Positions 16,846-25,555 of a stretch of DNA of 64,000 nt are shown here, in pieces; positions within the stretch are counted from its first letter, which is position 1, and each line of letters begins with the position of its first letter. The notes beneath the pieces were generated by a model. The model was not told the origin of the DNA, made no database searches, and saw nothing but the letters and a program-made list of their open reading frames with translations. Source of the DNA: Streptomyces sp. 2131.1 (GTDB taxonomy: Bacteria; Actinomycetota; Actinomycetes; Streptomycetales; Streptomycetaceae); NCBI RefSeq assembly GCF_900105515.1, contig NZ_FNSY01000001.1, positions 5,630,001 through 5,694,000 of the forward strand, given 5' to 3'. The translations under genes and the position numbers were made by a program.

Positions 16846-18315
16846 ATGAACGACCAGATTCACTCCGGCGGCTCGGACCACGAGCACGGAGAGCTTGGCG
16901 ATGCCGAGTACGCGGAGTTCATGGAGCTCGCCGCGCAGGAGGGGTTCGACCCCGAGGAGGTCGAGGGCGCGCTCGGTGAGGCCGGTCACGGACCGCTCCC
17001 CGTCCTCGCCGTCGTCGGCCGCCCGAATGTCGGCAAGTCGACCCTGGTGAACCGGATCATCGGCCGCCGCGAGGCCGTCGTCCAGGACAAGCCGGGCGTC
17101 ACCCGCGACCGCGTCACGTACGAGGCCGAGTGGGCCGGCCGCCGCTTCAAGGTCGTCGACACCGGCGGCTGGGAGCAGGACGTGCTCGGGCTGGACGCGT
17201 CCGTCGCGGCCCAGGCGGAGTACGCGATCGAGACGGCCGACGCGGTCGTCTTCGTGGTGGACTCCACCGTCGGCGCCACCGACACCGACGAGGCCGTCGT
17301 CAAGCTGCTGCGCCGGGCCGGCAAGCCCGTCGTGCTCTGCGCCAACAAGGTCGACGGGCAGAGCGGCGAGGCCGACGCCACCGCCCTGTGGTCGCTCGGG
17401 CTCGGCCAGCCGCACCCGGTCTCCTCGCTGCACGGCCGCGGCACCGGCGACATGCTGGACGCCGTCCTGGAGGCCCTGCCCGAGGCCCCGCCGCAGTCCT
17501 TCGGCTCGGCCGTCGGCGGCCCGCGCCGCATCGCGCTCATCGGCCGCCCGAACGTCGGCAAGTCCTCGCTGCTGAACAAGGTGGCCAACGAGGACCGCGT
17601 CGTCGTCAACGAGCTGGCCGGCACCACCCGGGACCCGGTCGACGAGCTGATCGAGCTGGGCGGCGTCACCTGGAAGTTCATCGACACGGCGGGCATCCGC
17701 CGCCGCGTCCACCTCCAGGAGGGCGCGGACTACTACGCCTCGCTGCGTACCGCCGCCGCCCTGGAGAAGGCCGAGGTCGCGGTCATCCTGATCGACTCCA
17801 GCGAGTCGATCAGCGTCCAGGACCAGCGCATCGTGACCATGGCCGTGGAGGCGGGCCGCGCCGTCGTGCTCGCGTTCAACAAGTGGGACACGCTCGACGA
17901 GGAGCGCCGCTACTACCTGGAACGCGAGATCGAGACGGAGCTCGCCCAGGTCGAGTGGGCCCCTCGGGTCAACGTCTCCGCCCGCACGGGCCGCCACATG
18001 GAGAAGCTGGTCCCGGCGATCGAGACCGCGATCGAGGGCTGGGAGACCCGCGTCCCCACCGGCCGGCTGAACGCGTTCCTCGGCGAGATCGTCGCCGCCC
18101 ACCCGCACCCGGTCCGGGGCGGCAAGCAGCCCCGTATCCTCTTCGGCACCCAGGCGGGCACCAAGCCGCCGCGCTTCGTCCTCTTCGCCTCGGGCTTCCT
18201 GGAGCACGGGTACCGGCGCTTCGTCGAGCGCCGGCTGCGCGAGGAGTTCGGCTTCGAGGGCACCCCGATCCACATCTCGGTGCGCGTCCGCGAGAAGCGC
18301 GGCCGCAACAAGTAG
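16846..18315 (+). CDS. der: Ribosome biogenesis GTPase Der (EngA)
   Basis: The protein has 489 aa. Two tandem GTPase domains are present: GRPNVGKST (about 62-70) and GRPNVGKSS (about 239-247), each with a DTGGW or DTAGI G3 motif and NKVD/NKWD G4 motif. The C-terminal KH-like domain is complete. About 55 acidic residues precede the first domain, as in other Streptomyces. Der is needed for 50S assembly. ATG 16846 was chosen because AGAGGA lies 9 bases upstream; in-frame starts from 16792 would add residues without a ribosome site. Confidence 0.95.
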   Translation: MNDQIHSGGSDHEHGELGDAEYAEFMELAAQEGFDPEEVEGALGEAGHGPLPVLAVVGRPNVGKSTLVNRIIGRREAVVQDKPGVTRDRVTYEAEWAGRRFKVVDTGGWEQDVLGLDASVAAQAEYAIETADAVVFVVDSTVGATDTDEAVVKLLRRAGKPVVLCANKVDGQSGEADATALWSLGLGQPHPVSSLHGRGTGDMLDAVLEALPEAPPQSFGSAVGGPRRIALIGRPNVGKSSLLNKVANEDRVVVNELAGTTRDPVDELIELGGVTWKFIDTAGIRRRVHLQEGADYYASLRTAAALEKAEVAVILIDSSESISVQDQRIVTMAVEAGRAVVLAFNKWDTLDEERRYYLEREIETELAQVEWAPRVNVSARTGRHMEKLVPAIETAIEGWETRVPTGRLNAFLGEIVAAHPHPVRGGKQPRILFGTQAGTKPPRFVLFASGFLEHGYRRFVERRLREEFGFEGTPIHISVRVREKRGRNK

Positions 18316-18323
18316 ACGGGGAC

Positions 18324-18374
18324 ACGGCGAAGCCCCGGACCGCTCGGTCACCGAGCGGTCCGGGGCTTCGCCGT
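18324..18374. terminator. Bidirectional terminator between der and the minus-strand hypothetical
   Basis: Perfect 25-bp inverted repeat around a single central base, left arm beginning ACGGCGAAGCCCCGG. It serves der on the plus strand and the gene ending at 18383 on the minus strand. Confidence 0.9.
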
Positions 18375-18382
18375 ACGTGCGG

Positions 18383-18766
18383 TCAGGCGTCCCGGGAGCC
18401 GGGCGGCAGGGCGGCGGGCCGGGGCCGCCCGGCGTGGCGGCCCACCCGCTGCCAGCCGCCGAGGCTCCCTGCGCGCGAGCCGGTGCGGTCGCCCGTCGAG
18501 GCCGGCACCGCCGTGCCACCGGGGGAGGAGTGGCCGGAGTGGCCGCGCAGCGGGGCGCGCGAGCCGAAGAGGCCGGTGCCGAGGGCCTGGAGGCCCAGAC
18601 TCTCCTCGCCGGTCCGGTCACCCGGCAGCGCCCGGAACGAGCGGCGGTACTCGGAGTACAGCGCGTCGTAGATCGGGGTGTGGGACGGGCCGCCCGAGGG
18701 GTCCTGCGAGGGACGCATGGCAGGGATCGGGCTCGGACGCTGGTGGGAGGGGTCGTATGAGTGCAC
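18383..18766 (-). CDS. Hypothetical protein, Streptomyces-type, low complexity
   Basis: 127 aa from a GTG at 18766; family not recognised. The clearest part is the N-terminus: YDPSHQRPSPIPAMRPSQD, then YDALYSEYRRSFRALPGDRTG. The rest is Gly/Arg/Ser-rich and likely disordered. It lies about 100 bp downstream of another minus-strand hypothetical and ends at the shared terminator. The frame stays open upstream to 19069 but that part overlaps the neighbour antisense-style. No strong ribosome site supports the start, so the N-terminus is uncertain. Confidence 0.5.
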   Translation of the reverse strand: MHSYDPSHQRPSPIPAMRPSQDPSGGPSHTPIYDALYSEYRRSFRALPGDRTGEESLGLQALGTGLFGSRAPLRGHSGHSSPGGTAVPASTGDRTGSRAGSLGGWQRVGRHAGRPRPAALPPGSRDA

Positions 18767-18870
18767 GTAGGTGCCAACGACCCCGTCGGCCGTCGGATGC
18801 GGGCCCGCCGCGGAAACACCAGTCGGGGAGACAGGTGTTCGCCGCGCCGGCCCGGGTCCGGCGGTCACGG

Positions 18871-19653
18871 TCAGGTCCCGGCCAGCGGCATGGCGGCGGC
18901 GACCAGCAGCCCGGCGGCCGACGCCTTCTCCAGCGCGTCGCGCAGCAGGTCCTCGCGGGGCTGCTGGCCGATGCAGCCGGCCGGGGCGGCGTAGACCAGC
19001 ACGGTCTGCGACTTGTTGGCGGCGGTCCGCCAGCCCTCGGTGACCTGGAGCGGCGCGTGCGCCTGCCACCAGGCGACCGGGGAGCCGCCCCCCGTACCGG
19101 GCTGGAGCACGGCGTGCAGCTGGCCCATGGCGAGCAGGATCGACCAGCCGTGCAGCACCTCGGGCACCTGCTCCATGCGGTGGACCGGCTGGAAGCCCTG
19201 TTCCAGGAGGAGCTGGAGGAACTGGTCGCCGTCCCGGCCGTCCGTGCCCGGGCGGGCGATGGCGCCGGTCGGCTCGACGACCAGGGCCGGGTGCAGCTCG
19301 TCGTCGATCAGGACGAGGCCGCTGGTGATGCCGAGGACGGCCTGTTCGGGGACGACCCGCTCCGGTTCGCCCTGCTCGCCGCCGGTGATGCTGCGGACGG
19401 CGCCCTGGAGCTGTTCCTCGGCGACCTGGACGACCTGCGAGGGGATGCAGCTGGCGTGCGCGAAGGCGAGCACGGCGGTCTCGTCGCCGACGAACAGCAC
19501 GGTGCTGGTGCGCTCCTGCTCGGAGTCGCCGGGGGTGCGGCAGGAGGTGCAGTCGTAACTGCCCGGGGCGTTGTCGCCGACGAGCAGCCGGTCGGCTTCG
19601 GCGTCGCCGATCTCGGCGCGTACGTCCTCGCTGACGTCGAGCATGCGCGGCAC
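18871..19653 (-). CDS. Hypothetical protein, Streptomyces-type, 260 aa
   Basis: I do not recognise a named domain. It begins MPRMLDVSEDVRAEIGDAEA and contains a CxxC (YDCTSCRTPGD, about 33-43) in a region that could bind a metal. Further stretches include VLFVGDETAVLAFAHASC and LVLIDDELHPALVVEPTG; it looks like a soluble mixed alpha/beta protein. GTG 19653 was chosen because GAGGAG lies 6 bases upstream; the open frame continues to 19794 without a ribosome site. Probably one transcript with the next minus-strand hypothetical. Confidence 0.7.
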   Translation of the reverse strand: MPRMLDVSEDVRAEIGDAEADRLLVGDNAPGSYDCTSCRTPGDSEQERTSTVLFVGDETAVLAFAHASCIPSQVVQVAEEQLQGAVRSITGGEQGEPERVVPEQAVLGITSGLVLIDDELHPALVVEPTGAIARPGTDGRDGDQFLQLLLEQGFQPVHRMEQVPEVLHGWSILLAMGQLHAVLQPGTGGGSPVAWWQAHAPLQVTEGWRTAANKSQTVLVYAAPAGCIGQQPREDLLRDALEKASAAGLLVAAAMPLAGT

Positions 19654-20282
19654 GGGTGGCTCCTCGAACTCGGTACGTGCGCCGGGCGGTTCCCGGCTCA
19701 GTGATGACAACGGGCGAGCCGCTGCCGGGGTCACGCGGGAAGCCGTACGGAATCGCGCCGGGGCGCCTGCGCGCGGTGGGGGTTCGGCCGACAAAGAGGG
19801 AGAAATTCCCCTCGCGTGGTCCCCGGGTCCGGGGGCGGTGAAGCGGGCGCGCGGTCCGGTCCAGAGGGCTTCCCGGCGGCGCGGCCGGAATGCGGTGAAG
19901 CGGGTTGTCCGCTATACGGTCCGGTGTGCGCCGGCCGGCCGGTCCGATGGTGTGCCTGTCGTTCCCTCGGGATAAGGGTGCGATAAGGGAGGGTGAATTA
20001 CCGGCGAAGCGCGTCTTCGCGGAACGGGTTCCGGCCGGGAATGCGGTCGCGCCGCAAGAAGGAAATCATCCTCGTTTCCCCGCATTTAGGGGACCGGTCC
20101 GATGATCGTTTGTGGACCTGTGCGATTACTGTGCGTCCGGTTGTGAATCGCACGTTCGGGTGAAGGGGGCGAGGGGGGCAGGTGTCGTGATCCTGTGACA
20201 CAAGCGTGACCGGTGAGGGACGTGCGGATGCCGTGTGCCCGCGCGCGGGCCCCGCTACCGCCCCTGCCGCCGGGCGCCTACG
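19654..20282. other. Gene-free interval, about 630 bp
   Basis: No ORF here has convincing coding character on either strand. GC is locally lower around 19960-20200. It must hold divergent promoters for the minus-strand hypothetical and the I78-type gene, but no clear -10/-35 pair was identified. No tRNA-like fold was seen. Confidence 0.5.
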
Positions 20283-20291
20283 GTGAGAGGT

Positions 20292-20507
20292 ATGGCACCG
20301 ATACCGACTCCTCCCGCCCAGCCCGACGACGCGACCGGCGCGTACGTGGGGCTCACCGCAGAGACCGCCGAGCAGCGGGCCCGGGAGCACGGCTGGTCGA
20401 CCGTACGGACCCTCGCGCCGGGCACGGTCGTCACCATGGAGTTCCAGGCCGGCCGCATCAACTTCGAGGTCGACGGCGGCGTCGTCAGGCGCTGCTGGAC
20501 CGGCTGA
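20292..20507 (+). CDS. I78-family peptidase inhibitor-like small protein
   Basis: 71 aa. The C-terminal half (VTMEFQAGRINFEVDGGVV, then RRCWTG) resembles the I78 serine-protease inhibitor family, whose members end in a RINxxxDxxGxVxxxxxG pattern. There is no signal peptide, so a cytosolic role is implied. An in-frame GTG at 20283 (9 bases upstream) is an alternative start, since GAGAGG at 20285 is only 1 base before the ATG. A 24-bp terminator follows. Family assignment is moderately sure; target unknown. Confidence 0.65.
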   Translation: MAPIPTPPAQPDDATGAYVGLTAETAEQRAREHGWSTVRTLAPGTVVTMEFQAGRINFEVDGGVVRRCWTG

Positions 20508-20524
20508 GCGACCCGTGCCGTTCC

Positions 20525-20577
20525 CGTACGCCAGTGGGCCCCCGACCGTCTCCCGGTCGGGGGCCCACTGGCGTACG
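20525..20577. terminator. Bidirectional terminator between I78-like gene and PAP2 gene
   Basis: Perfect 24-bp inverted repeat (arms starting CGTACGCCAGTGGGC) with a 5-base loop, located exactly between two convergent genes. Confidence 0.9.
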
Positions 20578-20585
20578 AAGGCGCC

Positions 20586-21605
20586 TCAGCCGCCGGCGAC
20601 CGGCCGGGCCGGGGCCGTGCCCCCGCGCGGTGTGCGGTCCGCGTGCGGCGGGCGGCGGCTGCCGGCCGGCGTCACCGGGGACCGCTCCGAGCGCGCCGCA
20701 TGGCCGGCGGCGGGTGTTCCATGGGCCCGCGGGCGGCTGCCCGCGGCCGGAGGACGCCCGGCCTGGCCGTGCCCCGGGCTCTGTGCGGCCGTCCCGTCGC
20801 CGGCCTGCTGCACGGCCGATACGGGCACCGGGGTCTCGGCGCCGGCGGGTGCCGCGGGCGCGGGCCGTCTGCCGGGCGCGCCGCCCAGCCGGGCACGGGC
20901 GGCGAAGATCCAGTTCTCGGCGCGGGTGATCAGCGGCTCCACCCAGGGCAGGCCCAGCAGGATGAGCAGGCCGGCCGCCCAGCCGAGGAGCACGTCGCTC
21001 AGCCAGTGCGTACCGAGGTAGACCGTGGTCAGGCCGACGCCCAGCGAGACGATCGCGGACATGGCCGACAGATAGCGCCTGGCCCGCGGGGTGGCGGCCA
21101 GGTAGGCGAGGATGCCCCAGGTCACCACGGCGTTGGCGGTGTGGCCGGACGGAAATATATCGCCGCCGGCGAAGAGCTCGGCCGATCCGATCCTGGTCGC
21201 GTAGTGCGGGCCCAGCCGGCCGAGGCCGATCTTGACCGCGCCCACCGTCAGGTTGAGCAGCAGCAGCGAGGCGCCCAGCGTCAGCAGCGGACGCAGGGTG
21301 TGCTGCCGCCAGGAGCGCCAGCCGAGCCAGCAGGCGACCATGACCGCGGTCGGCCCGCGCTGCCCGAGGACCACGTAGTAGTCGAGGGCGGCGTGGATTT
21401 CGGGCCACTGCTGGTAGGGCCGGAAGAGCATGACCTTCCAGTCCAGGGTCACCAGCCAGGACGACATGAGCACGGCAATGACGATGGCCAGATAGAACGC
21501 CAACGTCCCGCCGAACAGAGCGACGCGGTGACGGCTCATCCGCGGTGTCTCTATCTTCGGCGGTTCCGGCTCCCGGTCCAGCCGGGCGAAGATGTCGGTA
21601 CGCAC
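20586..21605 (-). CDS. PAP2-family membrane phosphatase
   Basis: 339 aa. Motif 2 PSGHTANAVVTWG and motif 3 TTVYLGTHWLSDVLLGW of the acid-phosphatase superfamily are intact. Motif 1 is KIGLGRLGP where KxxxxxxRP is usual, so its Arg is Gly. About six membrane helices (for example LFGGTLAFYLAIVIAVLMSS) are followed by 100 residues of Pro/Ala/Gly-rich tail. Family members dephosphorylate lipid phosphates or undecaprenyl pyrophosphate outside the membrane; substrate here unknown. GTG 21605 (MRTDIFARLDREPEPPK) was chosen by family-like N-terminus. Confidence 0.8.
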   Translation of the reverse strand: MRTDIFARLDREPEPPKIETPRMSRHRVALFGGTLAFYLAIVIAVLMSSWLVTLDWKVMLFRPYQQWPEIHAALDYYVVLGQRGPTAVMVACWLGWRSWRQHTLRPLLTLGASLLLLNLTVGAVKIGLGRLGPHYATRIGSAELFAGGDIFPSGHTANAVVTWGILAYLAATPRARRYLSAMSAIVSLGVGLTTVYLGTHWLSDVLLGWAAGLLILLGLPWVEPLITRAENWIFAARARLGGAPGRRPAPAAPAGAETPVPVSAVQQAGDGTAAQSPGHGQAGRPPAAGSRPRAHGTPAAGHAARSERSPVTPAGSRRPPHADRTPRGGTAPARPVAGG

Positions 21606-22127
21606 CCAATCGACGTTACAGCGAGTGAGTGGGCGCGCCGGTCGATCCGGGCGCTTTGTGATGACGATGTGATGTGGAGTATGTCTCAGTCGGCGAGTTC
21701 TTCCAGGGTGCCTTAATAAGTCTCGCATTCTTCTGCGCCTTTGTGCGATGTCTGTTCGAGGATGTAATTCACGGATGTCCTCGCAGAATTCCGGAGGCCC
21801 CGAAGTGTGTTTATCCGCAGCGCGGCGGAATGGAACGGAGGGTGTCAGTCCGGTTACCGTACGGCTTCGGGCGGGGAGCTGTGCGGTGCCGCCGGGGTGA
21901 CCCCGAACGGGCCCACGCAGGCCCCGGCGGTGTCCGGGCCCGGCGAGGCCGTAGTGGCGTACGCCACACTTCCCGGAGCCGGGCGGTATGAGATGGGCCA
22001 CGTGTGGCTCTGTCGAACTCGCGTACGCTGACGGATCACTCGCCCGTCGATGCCGGGCCCCGGGGGAAAGCGGTGACCGCGCCCCGTGGGCCAGCCGGGT
22101 GCGAGGGACCATCTGGGAGGTAGATGC
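21606..22127. other. Gene-free interval, about 520 bp, relatively AT-rich
   Basis: Divergent spacer between the PAP2 gene and the MFS gene. The part from 21660 to 21820 is clearly less GC-rich than its surroundings, as promoter regions are. Short ORFs here lack ribosome sites and codon bias. No operator-like palindrome was identified. Confidence 0.5.
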
Positions 22128-23813
22128 ATGTCAGGGACGCCCGCAGCCCGAATCCGCCTGCGCACAGCCGCCGACGGTGCCAATCGCTGGGTCGTCCTGG
22201 TCGTCCTCTGCCTCAGCCTGCTGCTCGTGGCGCTCGACGCCACCGTGCTGCACGTCGCCGTCCCCGACATCACCGAGGACCTGCGGCCCAGTGCCGCGGG
22301 CCTGCTGTGGATCGTGGACGTCTACCCGCTGGTCTGCGCCTCCCTGCTGATCCTCTTCGGCACCCTCGGCGACCGCGTCGGACGCCGGCGCGTCCTGCTG
22401 CTCGGCTACGCCCTGTTCGGTGTCGCCTCCGCCGTCGCCGCCCTGGCCGACAGCGCGGGCGTGCTCATCGCGGCGCGGGCCCTGCTCGGCGTCGGCGGAG
22501 CGATGATCATGCCCGCCACCCTCTCGATCCTGCGCCAGGTCTTCCCCGACCGGCGCGAGCGAGCCGTCGCGATCGGCGTCTGGTCCGCGGTCGCCGCGGT
22601 CGGCGCCGCCACCGGGCCCGTCGTCGGCGGCTTCCTCCTCGAGCACTACTGGTGGGGCTCGGTCTTCCTGATCAACATCCCGCTGATGGCCCTGATCCTC
22701 CCGGTCGGACGGCTGCTGCTCCCCGAGTCCCGGGGCAACGACGACGGCCCCTGGGACGTGCTCGGCGCGCTGATGGCCGCCGCCGGGGTGCTCGGCGTGG
22801 TCCTCGGCGTGAAGCGGGCCGGCACCGGCGAGGGCCTGACCGGCCCGGCGACCCTGGTGCCGCTGCTGCTCGGGGCCGCGCTGCTCGTCGCCTTCGTGCG
22901 TCGCCAGCGACGGCGCACCCACCCGCTGATCGACATCGGCATGTTCGCGAGGCCCGCTTTCTCGACCGCCGTCGGCTGCATCGTCCTCGCCATGCTCGCC
23001 CTGGTCGGCCTGGAGCTCGTCGCCGTCCAGTACCTTCAGCTCGTGCTGGGCCTCAGCCCCCTGGAGACCGGTCTCCGGCTGCTCCCGCTCACCTTCGCCG
23101 CGATGGCCGCCGGCGCCACCGGCTCCCACACGCTGCGCCGGATCGGGCCACGCCGGATGGTCGGCTGGGGGTTCGTCCTGACGGCCGCCTCGGTGCTGAC
23201 GCTGACCGTGATGGGCCGCGACGACCGGCCCGCCCTGCTGACCGCCGCCTTCGTGGCGCTGGGCTTCGGCCTCCAGTCCACGCTGTTCGGCGCGTACGAG
23301 TCGATGCTCAGCGAGGCCCCCGCGGACCGGGCGGGCGGGGCGGCGGCGATCGGGGAGACCTCGTACCAGCTGGGCGCCGGGATGGGGATAGCCCTGCTGG
23401 GCAGCGTGATGAACGCCGCCTATACGCCCGGCCTCGCGGGGCTGCACGCCGAGGGCGTCCCGGCGTCGGCGGCCTCGGGTGCCGCCCACTCGCTCGGCGA
23501 GGCGTACCAGGAGGCGGCGCAGCTGGGCGGGCCACTCGGGGCGGTCCTGCGCGCCACGGCCCGGGACGCCTTCATCGGCGGGCTGCACATCACGCTGATG
23601 GTCAGCGCGGGGCTGCTGCTGCTCGGGGCGCTCGCCGCGCTGCGGCTGCCCCGGACGATGGAGTGCGCGCCGAAGCTCTGCGAGCCCCGGGAGTCCGCGG
23701 AGCGCATCGACACCCCGGCGCGGGAGTCCGCCGAGCGTGCCGAGGTGCCGCTGCGGGTGCCCGCCCGGCGCCGGACGGCCGGGGCGGCGGGCTCTGGACG
23801 CGCGGCACACTGA
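22128..23813 (+). CDS. MFS drug exporter, DHA2 (14-TM) family
   Basis: 561 aa with about 14 membrane helices. Motif LDATVLHVAVPDI near helix 1, GTLGDRVGRRRVLL (MFS motif A, loop 2-3) and GPVVGGFLLEHYWWGSVF (motif C-like) place it with the EmrB/QacA/SmvA exporters, proton antiporters that export hydrophobic cations and antibiotics. The last 60 residues are hydrophilic. ATG 22128 has GGGAGG 7 bases upstream. No regulator is adjacent. The drug substrate cannot be told from sequence. Confidence 0.88.
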   Translation: MSGTPAARIRLRTAADGANRWVVLVVLCLSLLLVALDATVLHVAVPDITEDLRPSAAGLLWIVDVYPLVCASLLILFGTLGDRVGRRRVLLLGYALFGVASAVAALADSAGVLIAARALLGVGGAMIMPATLSILRQVFPDRRERAVAIGVWSAVAAVGAATGPVVGGFLLEHYWWGSVFLINIPLMALILPVGRLLLPESRGNDDGPWDVLGALMAAAGVLGVVLGVKRAGTGEGLTGPATLVPLLLGAALLVAFVRRQRRRTHPLIDIGMFARPAFSTAVGCIVLAMLALVGLELVAVQYLQLVLGLSPLETGLRLLPLTFAAMAAGATGSHTLRRIGPRRMVGWGFVLTAASVLTLTVMGRDDRPALLTAAFVALGFGLQSTLFGAYESMLSEAPADRAGGAAAIGETSYQLGAGMGIALLGSVMNAAYTPGLAGLHAEGVPASAASGAAHSLGEAYQEAAQLGGPLGAVLRATARDAFIGGLHITLMVSAGLLLLGALAALRLPRTMECAPKLCEPRESAERIDTPARESAERAEVPLRVPARRRTAGAAGSGRAAH

Positions 23814-23837
23814 GTCGTAACGTCTCCACGACGTCGT

Positions 23838-23854
23838 AACTAACGCTGCTAGTT
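23838..23854. promoter_or_regulatory. Shared TetR-type operator, site A (acyl-CoA dehydrogenase gene)
   Basis: AACTAACGCTGCTAGTT, 31 bp before the ATG at 23885. It matches the 17-bp palindromes at 58662 and 61933 (consensus AACTARCRSYGCTARTT). See the TetR gene at 61241. Confidence 0.7.
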
Positions 23855-23884
23855 TTCGAGCGACCCCGCCGGAGGCACACCCTC

Positions 23885-25096
23885 ATGTCCACCGCCCCCA
23901 CCTCGAAGCTCCCGCCCTTCGACCCCCGCGACCCGATCGGCGTCGACGACCTGCTGAGCCCCGAGGACCTCGCGATCCGCGACACCGTCCGGACCTGGGC
24001 AGCCGACCGCGTCCTGCCGCACATCGCCGAGTGGTACGAGAACGGCGAGCTGCCCGGCATCCGCGAGCTGGCCCGCGAGCTCGGCTCCCTGGGCGCGCTC
24101 GGCATGTCTCTCCAGGGCTACGGCTGCGCCGGCGCCACGGCCGTCCAGTACGGGCTGGCCTGCCTGGAGCTGGAGGCGGCCGACTCGGGCATCCGCTCGC
24201 TCGTCTCCGTACAGGGCTCCCTCGCCATGTACGCGATCCACCGCTTCGGCTCCGAGGAGCAGAAGCAGCGGTGGCTGCCGGGCATGGCGGCGGGCGAGAC
24301 CATCGGCTGCTTCGGCCTCACCGAGCCGGACCACGGCTCGGACCCGGCCGCCATGCGCACGTACGCCAAGCGCGACGGCGAGGACTGGGTGCTCAGCGGC
24401 CGAAAGATGTGGATCACCAACGGCTCGGTGGCCGGCGTCGCGGTCGTCTGGGCGCAGACCGACGAGGGCCCGGCCGGCGCCGGCATCCGGGGCTTCGTCG
24501 TCCCGACGGACGCGCCGGGCTTCTCCGCGCCCGAGATCCGGCACAAGTGGTCGCTGCGCGCCTCGGTCACCAGCGAACTGATCCTGGACGAGGTGCGGCT
24601 GCCCGCCGACGCCGTGCTGCCCGGCGTCACCGGACTGCGCGGACCGCTCAGCTGTCTGAGCCACGCCCGCTACGGCATCGTCTGGGGGGCCATGGGCGCG
24701 GCCCGGTCCAGTTTCGAGGCGGCCGTCGACTACGCGCGCACCCGTGAACAGTTCGGGAAGCCGATCGGCGGCTTCCAGCTCACCCAGGCCAAGCTCGCCG
24801 ACATGGCCGTCGAGCTGCACAAGGGCATCCTGCTCGCCCACCACCTCGGGCGGCGGATGGACGCGGGGCGACTGCGCCCGGAGCAGGTCAGTTTCGGCAA
24901 GCTGAACAACGTACGGGAGGCCATCGAGATCTGCCGCACCTCGCGCACGATCCTCGGCGCCAACGGGATCTCGCTGGAGTACCCGGTGATGCGGCACGCG
25001 ACCAACCTGGAGTCGGTGCTCACCTACGAGGGGACCGTGGAGATGCACCAGCTGGTCCTGGGGAAGGCGCTCACCGGTCTGGACGCGTTCCGATGA
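23885..25096 (+). CDS. Acyl-CoA dehydrogenase, glutaryl-CoA dehydrogenase-like
   Basis: 403 aa. FAD/substrate motifs are CFGLTEPDHGSDP and WITNGSVAGVAVVWAQ. The C-terminal TYEGTVEMHQLVLG carries the catalytic Glu. The sequence RDPIGVDDLLSPEDLAIRD at the N-terminus and RSLVSVQGSLAMYAI are characteristic of the glutaryl-CoA dehydrogenase branch, which oxidises and decarboxylates glutaryl-CoA to crotonyl-CoA in lysine/tryptophan breakdown. GGAGG lies 9 bases upstream. It carries operator site A, so it may be co-regulated with genes at 58.7-63.1 kb. Confidence 0.85.
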   Translation: MSTAPTSKLPPFDPRDPIGVDDLLSPEDLAIRDTVRTWAADRVLPHIAEWYENGELPGIRELARELGSLGALGMSLQGYGCAGATAVQYGLACLELEAADSGIRSLVSVQGSLAMYAIHRFGSEEQKQRWLPGMAAGETIGCFGLTEPDHGSDPAAMRTYAKRDGEDWVLSGRKMWITNGSVAGVAVVWAQTDEGPAGAGIRGFVVPTDAPGFSAPEIRHKWSLRASVTSELILDEVRLPADAVLPGVTGLRGPLSCLSHARYGIVWGAMGAARSSFEAAVDYARTREQFGKPIGGFQLTQAKLADMAVELHKGILLAHHLGRRMDAGRLRPEQVSFGKLNNVREAIEICRTSRTILGANGISLEYPVMRHATNLESVLTYEGTVEMHQLVLGKALTGLDAFR

Positions 25097-25111
25097 GCGC
25101 CCGGAGGGCGG

Positions 25112-25555
25112 TCAGCTCTGGTTGAAGAAGCCGTCGGCCGGCCGGCCGACGGCTTCGCCGTTCATCACCTGGGTGTCGGCGGGGGTCAGCAGGAAGACCC
25201 GGGTGGCGACGCGGTCGATCGACCCGCGCAGCCCGAAGATCAGCCCTGCGGCGAAGTCCACCACGCGCTTGGCGTCGGCGGAGTCCATGGACGTGAGGTT
25301 CATGATCACCGGGACGCCGTCCCGGAAGAGCTCGCCGATGGCGCGGGCGTCACGGAAGCTGTCCGGGGTCACGGTGGCGATCCGGCGGCCCGTCTCCTCG
25401 GCCGTCTCCGAGGCCACCCGCACCCGCGGGTCGGTGACCCAGGCCTGACCGGTACCGGTCCGCGCACCCTCGGCGTACTCGTCGTCGTCGTAGTACCGCT
25501 CGTCGTTGTCCTCTACGAGGCCCAGCCAGGCACTCGCCTTGCGCACCGATCCCAT
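25112..25555 (-). CDS. SepF-like cell division protein
   Basis: 147 aa, the length of SepF. It begins MGSVRKASAWLGLVED, whereas true SepF starts with an amphipathic membrane-binding helix. The core DSFRDARAIGELFRDGVPV, MNLTSMDSADAKRVVDFAAGLIFGLRG and FLLTPADTQV is the SepF fold that tethers FtsZ to the membrane. Streptomyces has SepF plus SepF-like paralogues; this copy lies outside the dcw cluster and is likely such a paralogue. GAGAGGAGG lies just upstream of the ATG. Its 3' end contains a 30-bp perfect palindrome. Confidence 0.85.
   Translation of the reverse strand: MGSVRKASAWLGLVEDNDERYYDDDEYAEGARTGTGQAWVTDPRVRVASETAEETGRRIATVTPDSFRDARAIGELFRDGVPVIMNLTSMDSADAKRVVDFAAGLIFGLRGSIDRVATRVFLLTPADTQVMNGEAVGRPADGFFNQS
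25127..25156. terminator. 30-bp perfect palindrome inside the 3' end of the SepF-like gene
   Basis: Starts GAAGCCGTCGGCCGG and is fully self-complementary, with no unpaired centre. It lies in the last codons of the SepF-like gene and 31 bp past the stop of the convergent acyl-CoA dehydrogenase gene. No other hairpin fits between these genes, so it probably terminates the plus-strand transcript and perhaps both. Confidence 0.5.

Noticed and set aside
22131..23810. 559-aa minus-strand open frame opposite the MFS gene
   Set aside because: Composition typical of antisense to hydrophobic codons (Gln/Gly/Glu/Arg-rich); no motif.
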